Assembly (NCBI GenBank): GCA_019510435.1
Contig: JAEKKJ010000029.1
Location: forward strand, 1 to 64,000
DNA length: 64,000 bases
DNA from: Caulobacterales bacterium
Lineage (GTDB): Bacteria > Pseudomonadota > Alphaproteobacteria > Caulobacterales > Caulobacteraceae
Direction: 5' to 3'
Part shown: positions 47,459 to 55,654 of the stretch, piece after piece
How positions within the stretch are numbered: position 1 is the stretch's first letter
Layout of the letters: each line of letters begins with the position of its first letter
Position numbers and translations under genes: made by a program
Notes under the pieces: generated by a model
The model's database searches: none
Seen by the model: the letters and a program-made list of their open reading frames with translations, nothing else
Told to the model about the DNA's origin: nothing

Positions 47459-47472
47459 CTGAGGAGTTGAGT

Positions 47473-49014
47473 TTGTTCGACGCGCTGACAGATCGGCTAT
47501 CCGGCGTCTTCGACCGCTTGAGCGGCCGTGGCGTGCTGTCCGAGAAGGACGTCGAGGAGGTGATGCGCGAGATCCGCGTCGCCCTGCTCGAGGCGGACGT
47601 GGCCCTGCCGGTGGTGCGCGACTTCATCGCCAAGGCCAAGGAGGCCGCCACCGGCGAGGCGGTGATCCGCTCGGTGCGTCCGGCCGACCAGGTGGTGAAG
47701 ATCACCTACGACGGCCTGGTGGACATGCTGGGCGGCGAGGGCGAGCCCGAGGGGCTGAACCTCTCGCTGAACCCGCCGACCGTGATCCTGATGGCCGGCC
47801 TGCAGGGTTCGGGCAAGACCACCACCGCCGGCAAGCTGGCGCTGAAGCTTTCCAGGGACCGCAAGAAGGTCCTGCTGGCCTCGCTGGACACCCGCCGTCC
47901 GGCCGCCATGGAGCAGCTGGCCATGCTGGCCGAGCAGGCTGGCGTGCAGTCGCTGCCGATCGTCGCCGGCCAGGCCGCGCCCGACATCGCGCGCCGCGCC
48001 ATGCAGGCGGCCCGGCTGCAGGGCTATGACGTCCTGATCCTCGACACCGCCGGCCGCACCACCATCGACGAGGCGATGATGGCCGAGGCAGCGGAGATCG
48101 CGAAGATCTCCAACCCCTCCGAAACCCTGCTGGTGGCCGACGCCCTGACCGGCCAGGACGCGGTGCGCACGGCCAAGGCCTTCCACGAGCGCCTGCCGCT
48201 GACCGGCCTGGTGCTGACCCGCGCCGACGGCGACGGGCGCGGCGGTGCGGCGCTCTCCATGCGCGCGGTCACCGGCCTGCCGATCAAGTTCCTCGGCGTC
48301 TCCGAGAAGATCGACGGCCTGGACGCCTTCGACGCCCGCCGCGTGGCCGGCCGCATCCTGGGCCAGGGCGACGTGGTGGCCCTGGTCGAGAAGGCCGCCC
48401 AGGACCTGGACATGGCCAAGGCCGAGGCCACGGCCCGCAAGCTGGCCAAGGGCCAGTTCGACCTCGACATGATGGCCGACCAGCTGGGCCAGATGAAGCG
48501 GATGGGGGGCATGGAGGGCCTGATGGGCCTGCTCCCCGGCGTCCAGAAGATGAAGCGGCAGATCGCCGACAGCGGCCTGACCGACAAGACCTTCGACCGC
48601 CACGTGGCGATCATCTCGTCCATGACCAAGCAGGAGCGCAAGAAGCCCGATATTCTTCAGGCTTCGAGAAAGCGCCGCATCGCGGCGGGCGCCGGCGTCG
48701 ACGTGGCCGAGGTGAACCGGCTGCTGAAGCAGCACCGCCAGATGGCGGACACCTTCAAGGCGCTCTCCAAGAACGGTGGCAAGGGCCTGGCCCAGATGGC
48801 GCGCATGTTCGGCGCCGGCGGCCCGGACATGGACCCGCAGAAGCTGGCCCAGCTCACCGGCGGCAAGGCCCCGACGCCCGAGGAGATGGAAGAGATCGCC
48901 GCGCGGCTGAAGAACGTCGCCGGACCCAATTCTCCTCTTGGGGGCGGCTTCCCGAAACTTCCCGGCCTGGGTGGCGGCGGACTGCCCCCCGGCTTCAACC
49001 CGTTCAAGAAATAA
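47473..49014 (+). CDS. ffh: Signal recognition particle protein Ffh
   Basis: A 513-residue SRP54 GTPase that binds signal sequences of membrane proteins with 4.5S RNA. N and G domains: LFDALTDRLSGVFDRLSGRG, P-loop GLQGSGKTTTAGKLA, DTAGR, and TRADGDGRGGAALS. The Met-rich M domain follows, from about 300. The start is TTG 47473 with GAGGAG six bases upstream; it gives the normal F-D-x-L-T/S-D-R-L start. The in-frame TTG at 47455 lies inside a hairpin. The C-terminal tail is Gly/Pro-rich. It heads the cluster with rpsP and rimM. Confidence 0.96.
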   Translation: MFDALTDRLSGVFDRLSGRGVLSEKDVEEVMREIRVALLEADVALPVVRDFIAKAKEAATGEAVIRSVRPADQVVKITYDGLVDMLGGEGEPEGLNLSLNPPTVILMAGLQGSGKTTTAGKLALKLSRDRKKVLLASLDTRRPAAMEQLAMLAEQAGVQSLPIVAGQAAPDIARRAMQAARLQGYDVLILDTAGRTTIDEAMMAEAAEIAKISNPSETLLVADALTGQDAVRTAKAFHERLPLTGLVLTRADGDGRGGAALSMRAVTGLPIKFLGVSEKIDGLDAFDARRVAGRILGQGDVVALVEKAAQDLDMAKAEATARKLAKGQFDLDMMADQLGQMKRMGGMEGLMGLLPGVQKMKRQIADSGLTDKTFDRHVAIISSMTKQERKKPDILQASRKRRIAAGAGVDVAEVNRLLKQHRQMADTFKALSKNGGKGLAQMARMFGAGGPDMDPQKLAQLTGGKAPTPEEMEEIAARLKNVAGPNSPLGGGFPKLPGLGGGGLPPGFNPFKK

Positions 49015-49040
49015 CGTTTAGCCCTAAGGACTTAAGACAA

Positions 49041-49628
49041 ATGCTGAAGATCCGTCTCGCCCGTGGCGGCGCCAAGAAGCGCCCCTACTACTCGATCGTC
49101 GTCGCCGACAGCCATTCGCCGCGCGACGGCCGCTTCATCGAGAAGGTGGGTAGCTACAACCCGCTGCTGAAGAAGGACGACCCGAACCGCATCGTCCTGA
49201 AGACCGAGCGGATCCAGGAGTGGCTGAAGAAGGGCGCCCAGCCCACCGACCGCGTGGCGCGTGAGCTCAGCAAGGTCGGCGTCGTGAAGTGGGAAGCCAG
49301 CAACAACCCGACCAAGGGCCAGCCGGGCACGAAGGCGAAGGAACGCACCGCGGAGCGCGCCCAGCGCGAAGCCGACCGCGCCGCCGCCGCCGCCGAGGCC
49401 GCCGCCAACCCGCCGCCGGTGGAAGAGCCCGCGGTCGAGGAGCCCGCCGCTGAAGCCGCTCCGGTGGAAGCCGCTCCGGAAGAGGCTCCGGCCGCCGAAG
49501 CCCCCGCCGCTGAAGTCGCCGCCGAGGAAGCCCCCGCCGCCGAAGCCGCTCCGGAAGCTCCGGCCGCCGAAGAAGCTCCGGCTGCCGAAGAGGCGCCTGC
49601 CGCCGCCGAAGGCGAAACCGAAGCCTGA
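49041..49628 (+). CDS. rpsP: 30S ribosomal protein S16 with long acidic tail
   Basis: A 195-residue S16. The core, residues 1-85 (MLKIRLARGGAKKRPYYSIV ... KKGAQPTDRVARELSKVG), is normal. From about residue 105 a tail of about 90 residues consists of Ala, Glu and Pro in repeated PAAEAAPEEAPA-like units. Many alphaproteobacterial S16 proteins have a tail, but this one doubles the protein length. It is the second gene of the ffh-rpsP-rimM cluster. Confidence 0.96.
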   Translation: MLKIRLARGGAKKRPYYSIVVADSHSPRDGRFIEKVGSYNPLLKKDDPNRIVLKTERIQEWLKKGAQPTDRVARELSKVGVVKWEASNNPTKGQPGTKAKERTAERAQREADRAAAAAEAAANPPPVEEPAVEEPAAEAAPVEAAPEEAPAAEAPAAEVAAEEAPAAEAAPEAPAAEEAPAAEEAPAAAEGETEA

Positions 49629-49640
49629 GCGGGCTGACGC

Positions 49641-50144
49641 ATGGGCGACAGTCTGATCCTCGTGGCCCGCGTGGCCGGGGCGTTCGGCGTGAAGGGGGAG
49701 GTGCGCCTCACCGCCTACACCGCCGAGCCCCTGGCGCTCCTGGACTACAAGACCCTGTCGCGTGAGGACGGCTCGCCCGGCCTCACGCTGACCGGGGGCC
49801 GCGCGGCCAAGGGCGGCGTCGTCGCCCGCGCCCGCGAGGTCGAGACGCGCGAACAGGCCGAGGCCCTGCGCGGCCTGCGCCTCTATATCCCGCGCGACGC
49901 CTTGCCGCCGGCGGACGAGGACGAGTTCTACGTCACCGACCTGATCGGCCTTTCCGTCGAGACCGCCGCGGGCGAGCCCCTGGGCCGCATCAAGGCCGTG
50001 CAGGACTTCGGCGCCGGCGACCTCCTGGAAATCCAGCCCCCCGAGGGCCCGAGCTGGTACCTGCCCTTCACCCGCGAAGCCGTCCCCGAGGTCCGCCTCG
50101 CCGAAGGCAAGGTGGTCGGCGTAAAGCCCGACGAGGTGGAATAA
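49641..50144 (+). CDS. rimM: Ribosome maturation factor RimM
   Basis: A 167-residue protein needed for 30S head maturation (16S processing, S19 region). The RimM N-domain (LILVARVAGAFGVKGEVRLT, then ALRGLRLYIPRDALPP) is followed by a PRC-barrel (EDEFYVTDLIGLSVETAAGE and GAGDLLEI). It normally follows rpsP, as here. The next gene in the usual operon, trmD, is separated from it by the two tesB genes. Confidence 0.95.
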   Translation: MGDSLILVARVAGAFGVKGEVRLTAYTAEPLALLDYKTLSREDGSPGLTLTGGRAAKGGVVARAREVETREQAEALRGLRLYIPRDALPPADEDEFYVTDLIGLSVETAAGEPLGRIKAVQDFGAGDLLEIQPPEGPSWYLPFTREAVPEVRLAEGKVVGVKPDEVE

Positions 50145-50146
50145 CA

Positions 50147-50171
50147 ATCCCTCCCCATGAAGGGGAGGGAT
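50147..50171. terminator. Hairpin between rimM and tesB
   Basis: ATCCCTCCCC (50147-50156) pairs perfectly with GGGGAGGGAT (50162-50171) around a five-base loop. It lies between the convergent rimM and tesB ends. There is no T run, so it may be a bidirectional or factor-dependent terminator; it also matches part of the larger element at 51106-51247. Confidence 0.55.
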
Positions 50172-50174
50172 GGT

Positions 50175-51041
50175 CTACGACTTCGCGCGCTTCATCCGCA
50201 TCAGGCCTTCCTGGGCGCAGCTGGCGACCAGGACGCCGTCGGAGGCGCGGTAGATGGAGCCCTGGTTGAAGCCGCGGCCGCCGGAGGCCGACGGGCTCTC
50301 CTGGGCGTAGAGGTGCCATTCGTTGAAGTTGGTGGGCCGGTGGAACCACATGGCGTGGTCCAGGCTCGCCGACTGGAAGCCGGGCGTGCGCCAGCTGACG
50401 CCATGCGGGCGGATCGCGGTGCCCAGCAGGCTCATGTCCGAGGCGTAGGCCATCAGCACCTGGTGCATGTGGGGGTCGTCGCCGATCGGGTCGCGGGCGC
50501 GGAACCAGACCTGCTGGTTCGGCTCGCGCGGCTCGGGCGCCGGCACGTCCAGCCGGCCGTCGACGCGCCGCATCTCGATCGGCTCGTTGCGGTCGATCCA
50601 GTCCTCGTCCTCGCGCGGCGCCGCCTGGCGGCGGCGCAGCTCCGCGTCGCTCTCGACGGTCTCCCAGCCCGGCGCCGTCGGCATCGGCGCCTGGTGCTCG
50701 AAGCCCTCTTCCGCGGCCTGGAACGAGGCGGCCAGGTTGAAGATCTGCTGGCCGTGCTGGACGGCGATCACCCGCCGGGTGGTGAAGCTGCCGCCGTCGC
50801 GCGAGCGGTCCACCTCGAAGATGATCGGGATCGAGGGATCGCCCGGCCGGATGAAGTAGCAGTGCAGCGAGTGGCAGATGCGCGCCTCGACGGTCTCGTA
50901 AGCCGCCAGCAGCGACTGGGCGATCACCTGGCCGCCATAGATCCGCTGGCGCTGGTCGGCGTCCGGCGTCGTGCCCCGGAAGAGGTTCACCTCCAGGCGC
51001 TCCAGCTTCAGGGTCCCGGCGAGCGTCTGCGTGGTGTCCAT
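50175..51041 (-). CDS. tesB: Acyl-CoA thioesterase II (TesB), paralogue A
   Basis: A 288-residue double-hotdog thioesterase of the TesB type, hydrolysing medium- to long-chain acyl-CoA. It contains FRGTTPDADQRQRIYGGQVI (start of the first hotdog), SLHCYFIRPGDPSIP, VDRSRDGGSFTTRRVIAVQH, and LDHAMWFHRPTNFNEWHLY. The gene immediately upstream (51235-52125) is a close paralogue, so this pair arose by duplication. The catalytic Asp/Thr/Gln positions of TesB seem to be kept (LDHAMWF for Asp). Confidence 0.93.
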   Translation of the reverse strand: MDTTQTLAGTLKLERLEVNLFRGTTPDADQRQRIYGGQVIAQSLLAAYETVEARICHSLHCYFIRPGDPSIPIIFEVDRSRDGGSFTTRRVIAVQHGQQIFNLAASFQAAEEGFEHQAPMPTAPGWETVESDAELRRRQAAPREDEDWIDRNEPIEMRRVDGRLDVPAPEPREPNQQVWFRARDPIGDDPHMHQVLMAYASDMSLLGTAIRPHGVSWRTPGFQSASLDHAMWFHRPTNFNEWHLYAQESPSASGGRGFNQGSIYRASDGVLVASCAQEGLMRMKRAKS

Positions 51042-51105
51042 GGCGTCCGCGATGCTGCAACTGCGAAGGCGGAGGGGATACGCTCGGAGCGAGGACGCGG
51101 CAACC

Positions 51106-51247
51106 GTCCCTCCCTTAATGGGGAGGGACAGACGGCGGAGCCGTCAGGGTGGGGGAGCCGCGATCAGGCGACCACGCCCGCATTCCGGCCACACCTCCCC
51201 CACCCCTGGCGCCTGCGGCGCCTGTCCCTCCCCATTAAGGGAGGGAT
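51106..51247. repeat. 142-base inverted-repeat element between tesB paralogues
   Basis: The outer units, starting GTCCCTCCC (51106-51129) and its near-exact complement (51224-51247), differ at one of 24 bases. Each is itself a hairpin around TTAA. Inside are GACGGC/CCGTC and AGGGTGGGGGAG with a complementary CTCCCCCACC near 51195. The TAA stop of the upstream tesB gene (51235-51237) lies within the right unit. The hairpin at 50147-50171 shares the same arm sequence. Confidence 0.75.
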
Positions 51248-52125
51248 TTTGGTGGCCGCATCCGCATCAGGCCTTCCTGCGCCACGCTGGCCACCAGGGT
51301 TCCGTCCTCGGCGTAGATCGCCCCGCGGATCAGGCCGCGGCCGTCCGAGGCCGAGGGGCTGTCGTGGACATAGAGGTGCCACTGGCTGAAGTCGGTGGGC
51401 CGGTGGAACCACATGGCGTGGTCCAGGCTGGCCGACTGGAAGCCGGGCGTCTGCCAATGGATCTGGTAGGGCCGCATGGCGGTGGACAGCAGGTTCATGT
51501 CCGAGGCGTAGGCCAGGATCACCTGGTGCATGTGGGCGTCGTCGCCGATGGGCGTGGCGCAGCGGAACCAGGCCTGGGACACCGGCTCCTTGGGCCCGTC
51601 GCGCCAGTAGGTGCGGGCGTCCGCCGAGCGCATCTCGATCGGCTGCGGCCGCGAGAGCCAGCGCTTCGCCTCCTCCGGCGCGTCCTTCATGATCTCGCGC
51701 ATCACAGTCATCTGGTCGGGCAGCTCCGACCAGTGCGGGCCGCCCGGCATGCCGGTCTGGTGGCTGAAGCCCTCTTCCGGGTCCTTGAACGAGGCGGCGA
51801 GATTGAAGATCTGCTTGCCGTGCTGGATCGCCACCACCCGGCGGGTGGTGAAGCTGCCGCCATCGCGCGACCGGTCCACCTCGAAGACGATCGGCACGGT
51901 CGGATCGCCCGGGCGGATGAAATAGCAGTGCAGCGAGTGGCAGACCCGGGTCTCGATGGTCTCGTAGGCCGCGAGCAGCGACTGGGCGATCACCTGGCCG
52001 CCGAAGATCCGGCCCGGCCGGTTGTCGGGCGTGGTCCCGCGGAACAGGTTCTCCTCGATCCGCTCCAGCTGCAGCGTCTCGACCAGGGTCTCGTCCTGGC
52101 CTTCGGTCTCAGGCGTCTCGCTCAT
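51235..52125 (-). CDS. tesB: Acyl-CoA thioesterase II (TesB), paralogue B
   Basis: A 296-residue TesB. ATG 52125 (MSETPETEGQDETL) is preferred to an upstream start. Motifs: LFRGTTPDNRPGRIFGGQVI, SLHCYFIRPGDPTVPIVFEV, VDRSRDGGSFTTRRVVAIQH, LDHAMWFHRPTDFSQWHLYV, as in paralogue A. The middle part has an extra segment relative to paralogue A (SELPDQMTVMREIMKDAPEE). Its last codons and TAA stop lie in a palindromic repeat. Confidence 0.93.
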   Translation of the reverse strand: MSETPETEGQDETLVETLQLERIEENLFRGTTPDNRPGRIFGGQVIAQSLLAAYETIETRVCHSLHCYFIRPGDPTVPIVFEVDRSRDGGSFTTRRVVAIQHGKQIFNLAASFKDPEEGFSHQTGMPGGPHWSELPDQMTVMREIMKDAPEEAKRWLSRPQPIEMRSADARTYWRDGPKEPVSQAWFRCATPIGDDAHMHQVILAYASDMNLLSTAMRPYQIHWQTPGFQSASLDHAMWFHRPTDFSQWHLYVHDSPSASDGRGLIRGAIYAEDGTLVASVAQEGLMRMRPPKSLP

Positions 52126-52267
52126 CCGGCGGCGCTTACGCGCGGAGGCCGGGCGGAGCAAGGGCGGCGAGCGGTGTCGGGCTTTGAAAGACGACCACGA
52201 AAGATACCAAAGGCACGAAATGTGGACAGCCTTGGACGTCGCGCGGCGGTGCTTTCGTTGAATTTGA

Positions 52268-52401
52268 CCACGAACCACACGAACCACACGAACGAACGCG
52301 CCGTGCGGCCGCGAAGCGGCGATCCTTCCGGCTGCCTTGCGAAGTCTTGTCGGGGCTTCGCCCCAGGCAGGGCCCGTTCGCGTGGTTCGTGTGGTTCGTG
52401 G
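52268..52401. repeat. Large palindrome, CCACGAACCACACGAA family (copy 2)
   Basis: Left arm 52268-52294 (starts CCACGAACCACACGAACC) and right arm 52375-52401 are inverted copies with one mismatch in 27. The core is shared with the element at 15407-15502, although the inner arm sequence differs (AACC repeats instead of AAAAG). A degenerate half may lie at 52190-52225. It is in the 344-base gap between tesB and trmD; the remainder of the gap has no convincing gene. Confidence 0.8.
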
Positions 52402-52469
52402 TTCCCTTTCCGGCGCCTCGCAGCCTGCGGAGCTTGACGTGCGCCCGCGGCCCGAGGCTTTGAAGGCTC

Positions 52470-53189
52470 ATGTCGTTCGACTGCACCGTGCTGACCATGT
52501 TCCCGGAGGCGTTTCCGGGGCCGCTGGGCGTTTCGTTGATCGGGACGGCGTGGCGAGAGGCCGCGCTCTGGACCTTGGAAACGGTGGACATTCGGGCCTT
52601 TTCCACAGATAAGCGCGGCTTCCTCGACGACACCCCTGCGGGTGGCGGCCCGGGACAGGTGATGCGGGCGGACGTGATCGCCTCTGCGCTGGACAGCGTG
52701 GAGCGGCGCGGTCGGCCGCTTTTGTACATGAGCGCCAGGGGCCGCCCCCTCACCCAGGCGCGCGTGAGTAACTGGGCTTCCGGGCCGGGACTGATCGTCC
52801 TGGCCGGGCGGTTCGAGGGGGTGGACCAGCGGGTGCTCGACGCGCGCGGGTTCGAGGAGGTCTCCGTCGGAGACGCGGTCCTGGCCGGTGGCGAGGCGGC
52901 GGCGATGGTGGCGATCGAGGCGTGCGTACGGCTGGTGCCCGGCGTTCTGGGGCAGGCCGAGAGTTTGAGTGAAGAAAGCTTCGAGGACGGGCTCCTCGAG
53001 CATCCGCAGTACACCCGGCCGCGGACGTTCGAAGGTCTCGACATCCCCGAAGTCCTGCTGAGCGGCCACCACGCGGAGATCCGCAAGTGGCGGCAGGCTG
53101 AGCGGGAGCGTGCAACGCGGGAACGGCGCCCGGACTTGTGGGCCGCCCGGACCGCCAATCAACAGGCAAAGGGCGCCCCTAAGACCTAA
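52470..53189 (+). CDS. trmD: tRNA (guanine-37-N1)-methyltransferase TrmD
   Basis: A 239-residue SPOUT methyltransferase, a knotted fold that methylates G37 using SAM. Knot signatures: LIVLAGRFEGVDQRVLDA and EEVSVGDAVLAGGEAAAMV; the catalytic Asp near the C-terminal domain is in the VEEH-like LLSGHHAEIRKWR. In most bacteria it follows rimM; here the tesB pair and a palindrome intervene. rplS follows 25 bases downstream. Confidence 0.95.
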   Translation: MSFDCTVLTMFPEAFPGPLGVSLIGTAWREAALWTLETVDIRAFSTDKRGFLDDTPAGGGPGQVMRADVIASALDSVERRGRPLLYMSARGRPLTQARVSNWASGPGLIVLAGRFEGVDQRVLDARGFEEVSVGDAVLAGGEAAAMVAIEACVRLVPGVLGQAESLSEESFEDGLLEHPQYTRPRTFEGLDIPEVLLSGHHAEIRKWRQAERERATRERRPDLWAARTANQQAKGAPKT

Positions 53190-53214
53190 GGGCAAGCCCG
53201 GAAGGACAAAGACC

Positions 53215-53616
53215 ATGGCTGCGAATGTGATTGAAACCCTGCGCAAGGAAGAGGCCGAGCGCCTGCTGGCCGCCCGCAAGGTCCCCGAGTTCCGCCCCGG
53301 CGACACGGTGCGCGTGAACGTGAAGATCAAGGAAGGCGAGCGCGAGCGCGTCCAGGCCTATGAGGGCGTCTGCATCGCCCGTGGCGGCCAGGGCGTGGAC
53401 GAGAGCTTCACCGTCCGCAAGATTTCCTTCGGCGAGGGCGTGGAGCGGGTGTTCCCGATCCTGTCGCCGAACATCGAGTCCATCGAGGTGAAGCGCCGCG
53501 GCGTGGTGCGTCGCGCCAAGCTCTATTACCTGCGCGACCGCCGCGGGAAGAGCGCCCGTATCGCCGAGCGCCAGATGACCGCCAAGGCCGAGCCGTCCGA
53601 GACGCCGAAGAGCTGA
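53215..53616 (+). CDS. rplS: 50S ribosomal protein L19
   Basis: A 133-residue L19 protein lying at the 30S-50S interface. The start is ATG 53215 (MAANVIETLRKEEAERLLAA). Family pattern: FRPGDTVRVNVKIKEGERER, VQAYEGVCIARGG, SFTVRKISFGEGVERVFPIL, and RRAKLYYLRDRRGKSARI. The C-terminal tail (MTAKAEPSETPKS) is short. A strong terminator follows directly. Confidence 0.97.
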   Translation: MAANVIETLRKEEAERLLAARKVPEFRPGDTVRVNVKIKEGERERVQAYEGVCIARGGQGVDESFTVRKISFGEGVERVFPILSPNIESIEVKRRGVVRRAKLYYLRDRRGKSARIAERQMTAKAEPSETPKS

Positions 53617-53644
53617 ACGCGACGAGACGCGACCGAATTCGAAG

Positions 53645-53678
53645 CGGCGGCCGGAGCGATCCGGCCGCCGTTTTCGTT
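53645..53678 (+). terminator. Intrinsic terminator after rplS
   Basis: CGGCGGCCGG (53645-53654) pairs exactly with CCGGCCGCCG (53661-53670) across the loop AGCGAT and is followed by TTTTCGTT. A classical Rho-independent terminator placed 29 bases after the rplS stop, ending the trmD-rplS unit; it may also serve the convergent gene. Confidence 0.85.
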
Positions 53679-53693
53679 GGGGCTGGCCGCGGC

Positions 53694-54167
53694 CTACGCC
53701 GCCTGGCTGGCCAGCATCATGTGGCGCCAGGCCTGGGGCTTGGCGCCCGCCAGGTACTGGGCCTGCATGTCGGGGGTGAGCACCTCGACCATCAGCCGGT
53801 TCTCGATCCACAGCTCGATCACGTCGAAAACTCCGCCGCGGCTCTGGCGCACGGTGCGCCAGCCCTCGGCCTCGCCCAGCGCCAGGACCTCCGCCTCGGA
53901 GAGGGCGGTGGCGATGGCCATGTGGGTGGGGGTGTAGGCGACGACCGCGCCGCTGCGGGCCTGGACCATGGCCTGGTCCTCGCCCGGGGTCAGGGTGACG
54001 CCGCGCCGATAGACCTCGACCGCCGAATTGCGGCCGTCGTCGGCCACGGCGATCCAGGAATCCTCGCCCACGGGCGCGAAGGGATAGGCCTCGCAGCCCC
54101 ACAGCTGGGCGATGGCCTGGGCGACGCGGCGCGGCTCGTCGGCGTCGATGGAGAGGTGGAAGATCAT
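53694..54167 (-). CDS. Hypothetical protein with VOC-like layout
   Basis: A 157-residue protein. ATG 54167 with GGAG upstream is chosen. The pattern is reminiscent of glyoxalase/VOC folds (MIFHLSIDADEPRRVAQAIA at the start; VIELWIENRLMVEVLTPDMQ near the end), but the metal ligands are not obvious. Conserved hypothetical in this lineage as far as can be inferred; no function can be given. It lies opposite and just after rplS. Confidence 0.65.
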   Translation of the reverse strand: MIFHLSIDADEPRRVAQAIAQLWGCEAYPFAPVGEDSWIAVADDGRNSAVEVYRRGVTLTPGEDQAMVQARSGAVVAYTPTHMAIATALSEAEVLALGEAEGWRTVRQSRGGVFDVIELWIENRLMVEVLTPDMQAQYLAGAKPQAWRHMMLASQAA

Positions 54168-54255
54168 CGGGAAAGCTCCGGTTCGTTCTTGCGGCCGGAA
54201 CCTAGGGTTTCGCCGGCCGCTGCGGGACCAGCGATTTCGCAGACTTATCCAGCGT

Positions 54256-54663
54256 CTAGGCCGAACGCGCGACGAAGCCTTGGCCATATTGCGGCAGACC
54301 GTCGGCAAGGCTGAGCCAGGGCAGCTTGTCGTCCACCCAGATATGGCAGTCGGGGCGCAGGGCGTCGGGCGCGTCGCAGGTGGCGATGGCGACCCCGATG
54401 CGGGCGGGCGGATCCTTGGGCGCGGCGAACATCGCCGTGCCGCAGCGGGCGCAGGCGTGGCGGTCGATCCGGCGTGAGCTGGGCCAGGCGGTCGTCTCGC
54501 CGGTGCGCTCGAAGGCCTGCAGCGCGAAGATCGCCCGCGCGAAGAACGGCGCCCCGGTGGCGCGGCGGCACAGGCCGCAATGGCAGACGCGCACGTTCAG
54601 CGGCGCGGCCCAGGCCCGCCAACGCACCTGGCCGCACAGGCAGCCACCCTGGAAGCCGTCCAT
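54256..54663 (-). CDS. GFA-family (Mss4-like) zinc-binding protein
   Basis: A 135-residue protein of the glutathione-dependent formaldehyde-activating/CENP-V family. Zinc-type Cys: GGCLCGQVRW (C-x-C), VCHCGLCRRATG (C-x-C-x2-C), ACARCG (C-x2-C). ATG 54663 (MDGFQGGCLCG) is preferred since it avoids overlap with the LysR stop; ATG 54690 would add nine residues. Possible role in binding small thiol adducts or an unrelated substrate; typical GFA genes are of uncertain function. Confidence 0.82.
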   Translation of the reverse strand: MDGFQGGCLCGQVRWRAWAAPLNVRVCHCGLCRRATGAPFFARAIFALQAFERTGETTAWPSSRRIDRHACARCGTAMFAAPKDPPARIGVAIATCDAPDALRPDCHIWVDDKLPWLSLADGLPQYGQGFVARSA

Positions 54664-54670
54664 CCGCGCG

Positions 54671-55576
54671 TCAGGCGCCTTCCGCCGCATAGGCCGCCAG
54701 CTCGCGGGCCAGGTGGTCGAACATCAGCCGCATCCGCACATTGCCGCGCAGGGTCTCGTGCATCACCACCCAGGTGTCGAGCTTGAAGCCGAACTTGTCG
54801 TGCATGATCGGGACCAGGCCGTTTCGCCGGCCCACCCGTTTCTGGCAGACCCCGATCCCGAAGCCGGCCTTGAGCGCCGCCAGCTGCGCCACGTCGTTGT
54901 CGGTGCGCAGGGCGAAGATGTCCCGGGTGACCGGCCGGTCCAGGGAGAGGTCGGCCGCCAGCTCGGGGAACTCCCGGTCGAACCCGATCAGGGTGTGGCG
55001 CTCCAGCTCGTCGAAGGTGGTGGGCTCCCCGTGCTTCTGGACGTAGGCGGGCGTCGCATAGAAGCCGAGCTTCACCTCGCCCACCTTCTTGGCCACCAGG
55101 CTGTTCTGGGTGGGGCGGCTCATCCGCACGGCGACGTCGGCGTCGCGTCGCGTCAGGTCCTCGTTGCGGTTGGAGAGCACCAGCTCGATGGTGACGCCCG
55201 GGTGCTTCTCGCGAAAGCGCGCCAGGATCTCGGGCAGCACCTCGATCCCCACCACCTCGCTGGCCGCCACCCGCACCACGCCGCCCTCGCCGCTGGCCAC
55301 CCCGGTGGCGTCGCGGTCGGCGGCGGCCGCGGCGGCGGCCATGTCGGCCAGGTGCGGCCGGAAGGCGAGGGCCAGGTCCGTGGGCTGCAGGCCGCGCGGG
55401 CTGCGCAGGAACAGGGGCGCGCCCAGCTGGCGCTCCAGCTGGTCGATGTGGCGGCCGAGCGTGGGCTGGGTCAGGCGGCGCAGGCGCGCGGCGGCGGAGA
55501 AACTGCCGGCCTCCAGCACGGCGTGGAGGCTCTGGAGCAGATCCCAGTCGGGCATGGCGGGCATGCGTCCATGCAT
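54671..55576 (-). CDS. LysR-family transcriptional regulator
   Basis: A 301-residue LysR regulator. The helix-turn-helix is at about 15-45 (VLEAGSFSAAARLRRLTQPT), followed by the co-inducer domain with VRVAASEVVGIEVLPEILAR and SRPTQNSLVAKKVGEVKLGF. Alternative starts are ATG 55564 and 55555. It is divergent from the SDR-type gene at 55655; two CCGTTCTGC repeats lie in the 78 bases between, a likely binding region. The inducer is unknown. Confidence 0.87.
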   Translation of the reverse strand: MHGRMPAMPDWDLLQSLHAVLEAGSFSAAARLRRLTQPTLGRHIDQLERQLGAPLFLRSPRGLQPTDLALAFRPHLADMAAAAAAADRDATGVASGEGGVVRVAASEVVGIEVLPEILARFREKHPGVTIELVLSNRNEDLTRRDADVAVRMSRPTQNSLVAKKVGEVKLGFYATPAYVQKHGEPTTFDELERHTLIGFDREFPELAADLSLDRPVTRDIFALRTDNDVAQLAALKAGFGIGVCQKRVGRRNGLVPIMHDKFGFKLDTWVVMHETLRGNVRMRLMFDHLARELAAYAAEGA

Positions 55577-55578
55577 AA

Positions 55579-55610
55579 CCGTTCTGCGAACTACGGCAAT
55601 TCCGTTCTGC
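55579..55610. promoter_or_regulatory. Direct repeats in the LysR/SDR promoter
   Basis: CCGTTCTGC occurs at 55579-55587 and 55602-55610, 23 bases apart (about two helical turns), in the divergent LysR/SDR gap. Repeats on the same face of the DNA in such a position are typical of LysR binding. Inference. Confidence 0.4.
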
Positions 55611-55654
55611 CGGCCCCGGCCTCAACTGTGGCCTGGCAGATCCGGAGACGAACG

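Noticed and set aside
47233..47460. 4.5S SRP RNA gene next to ffh
   Set aside because: The conserved GGAAGGAAGCAGC-type domain IV core is absent; the hairpins are therefore described only as a leader.
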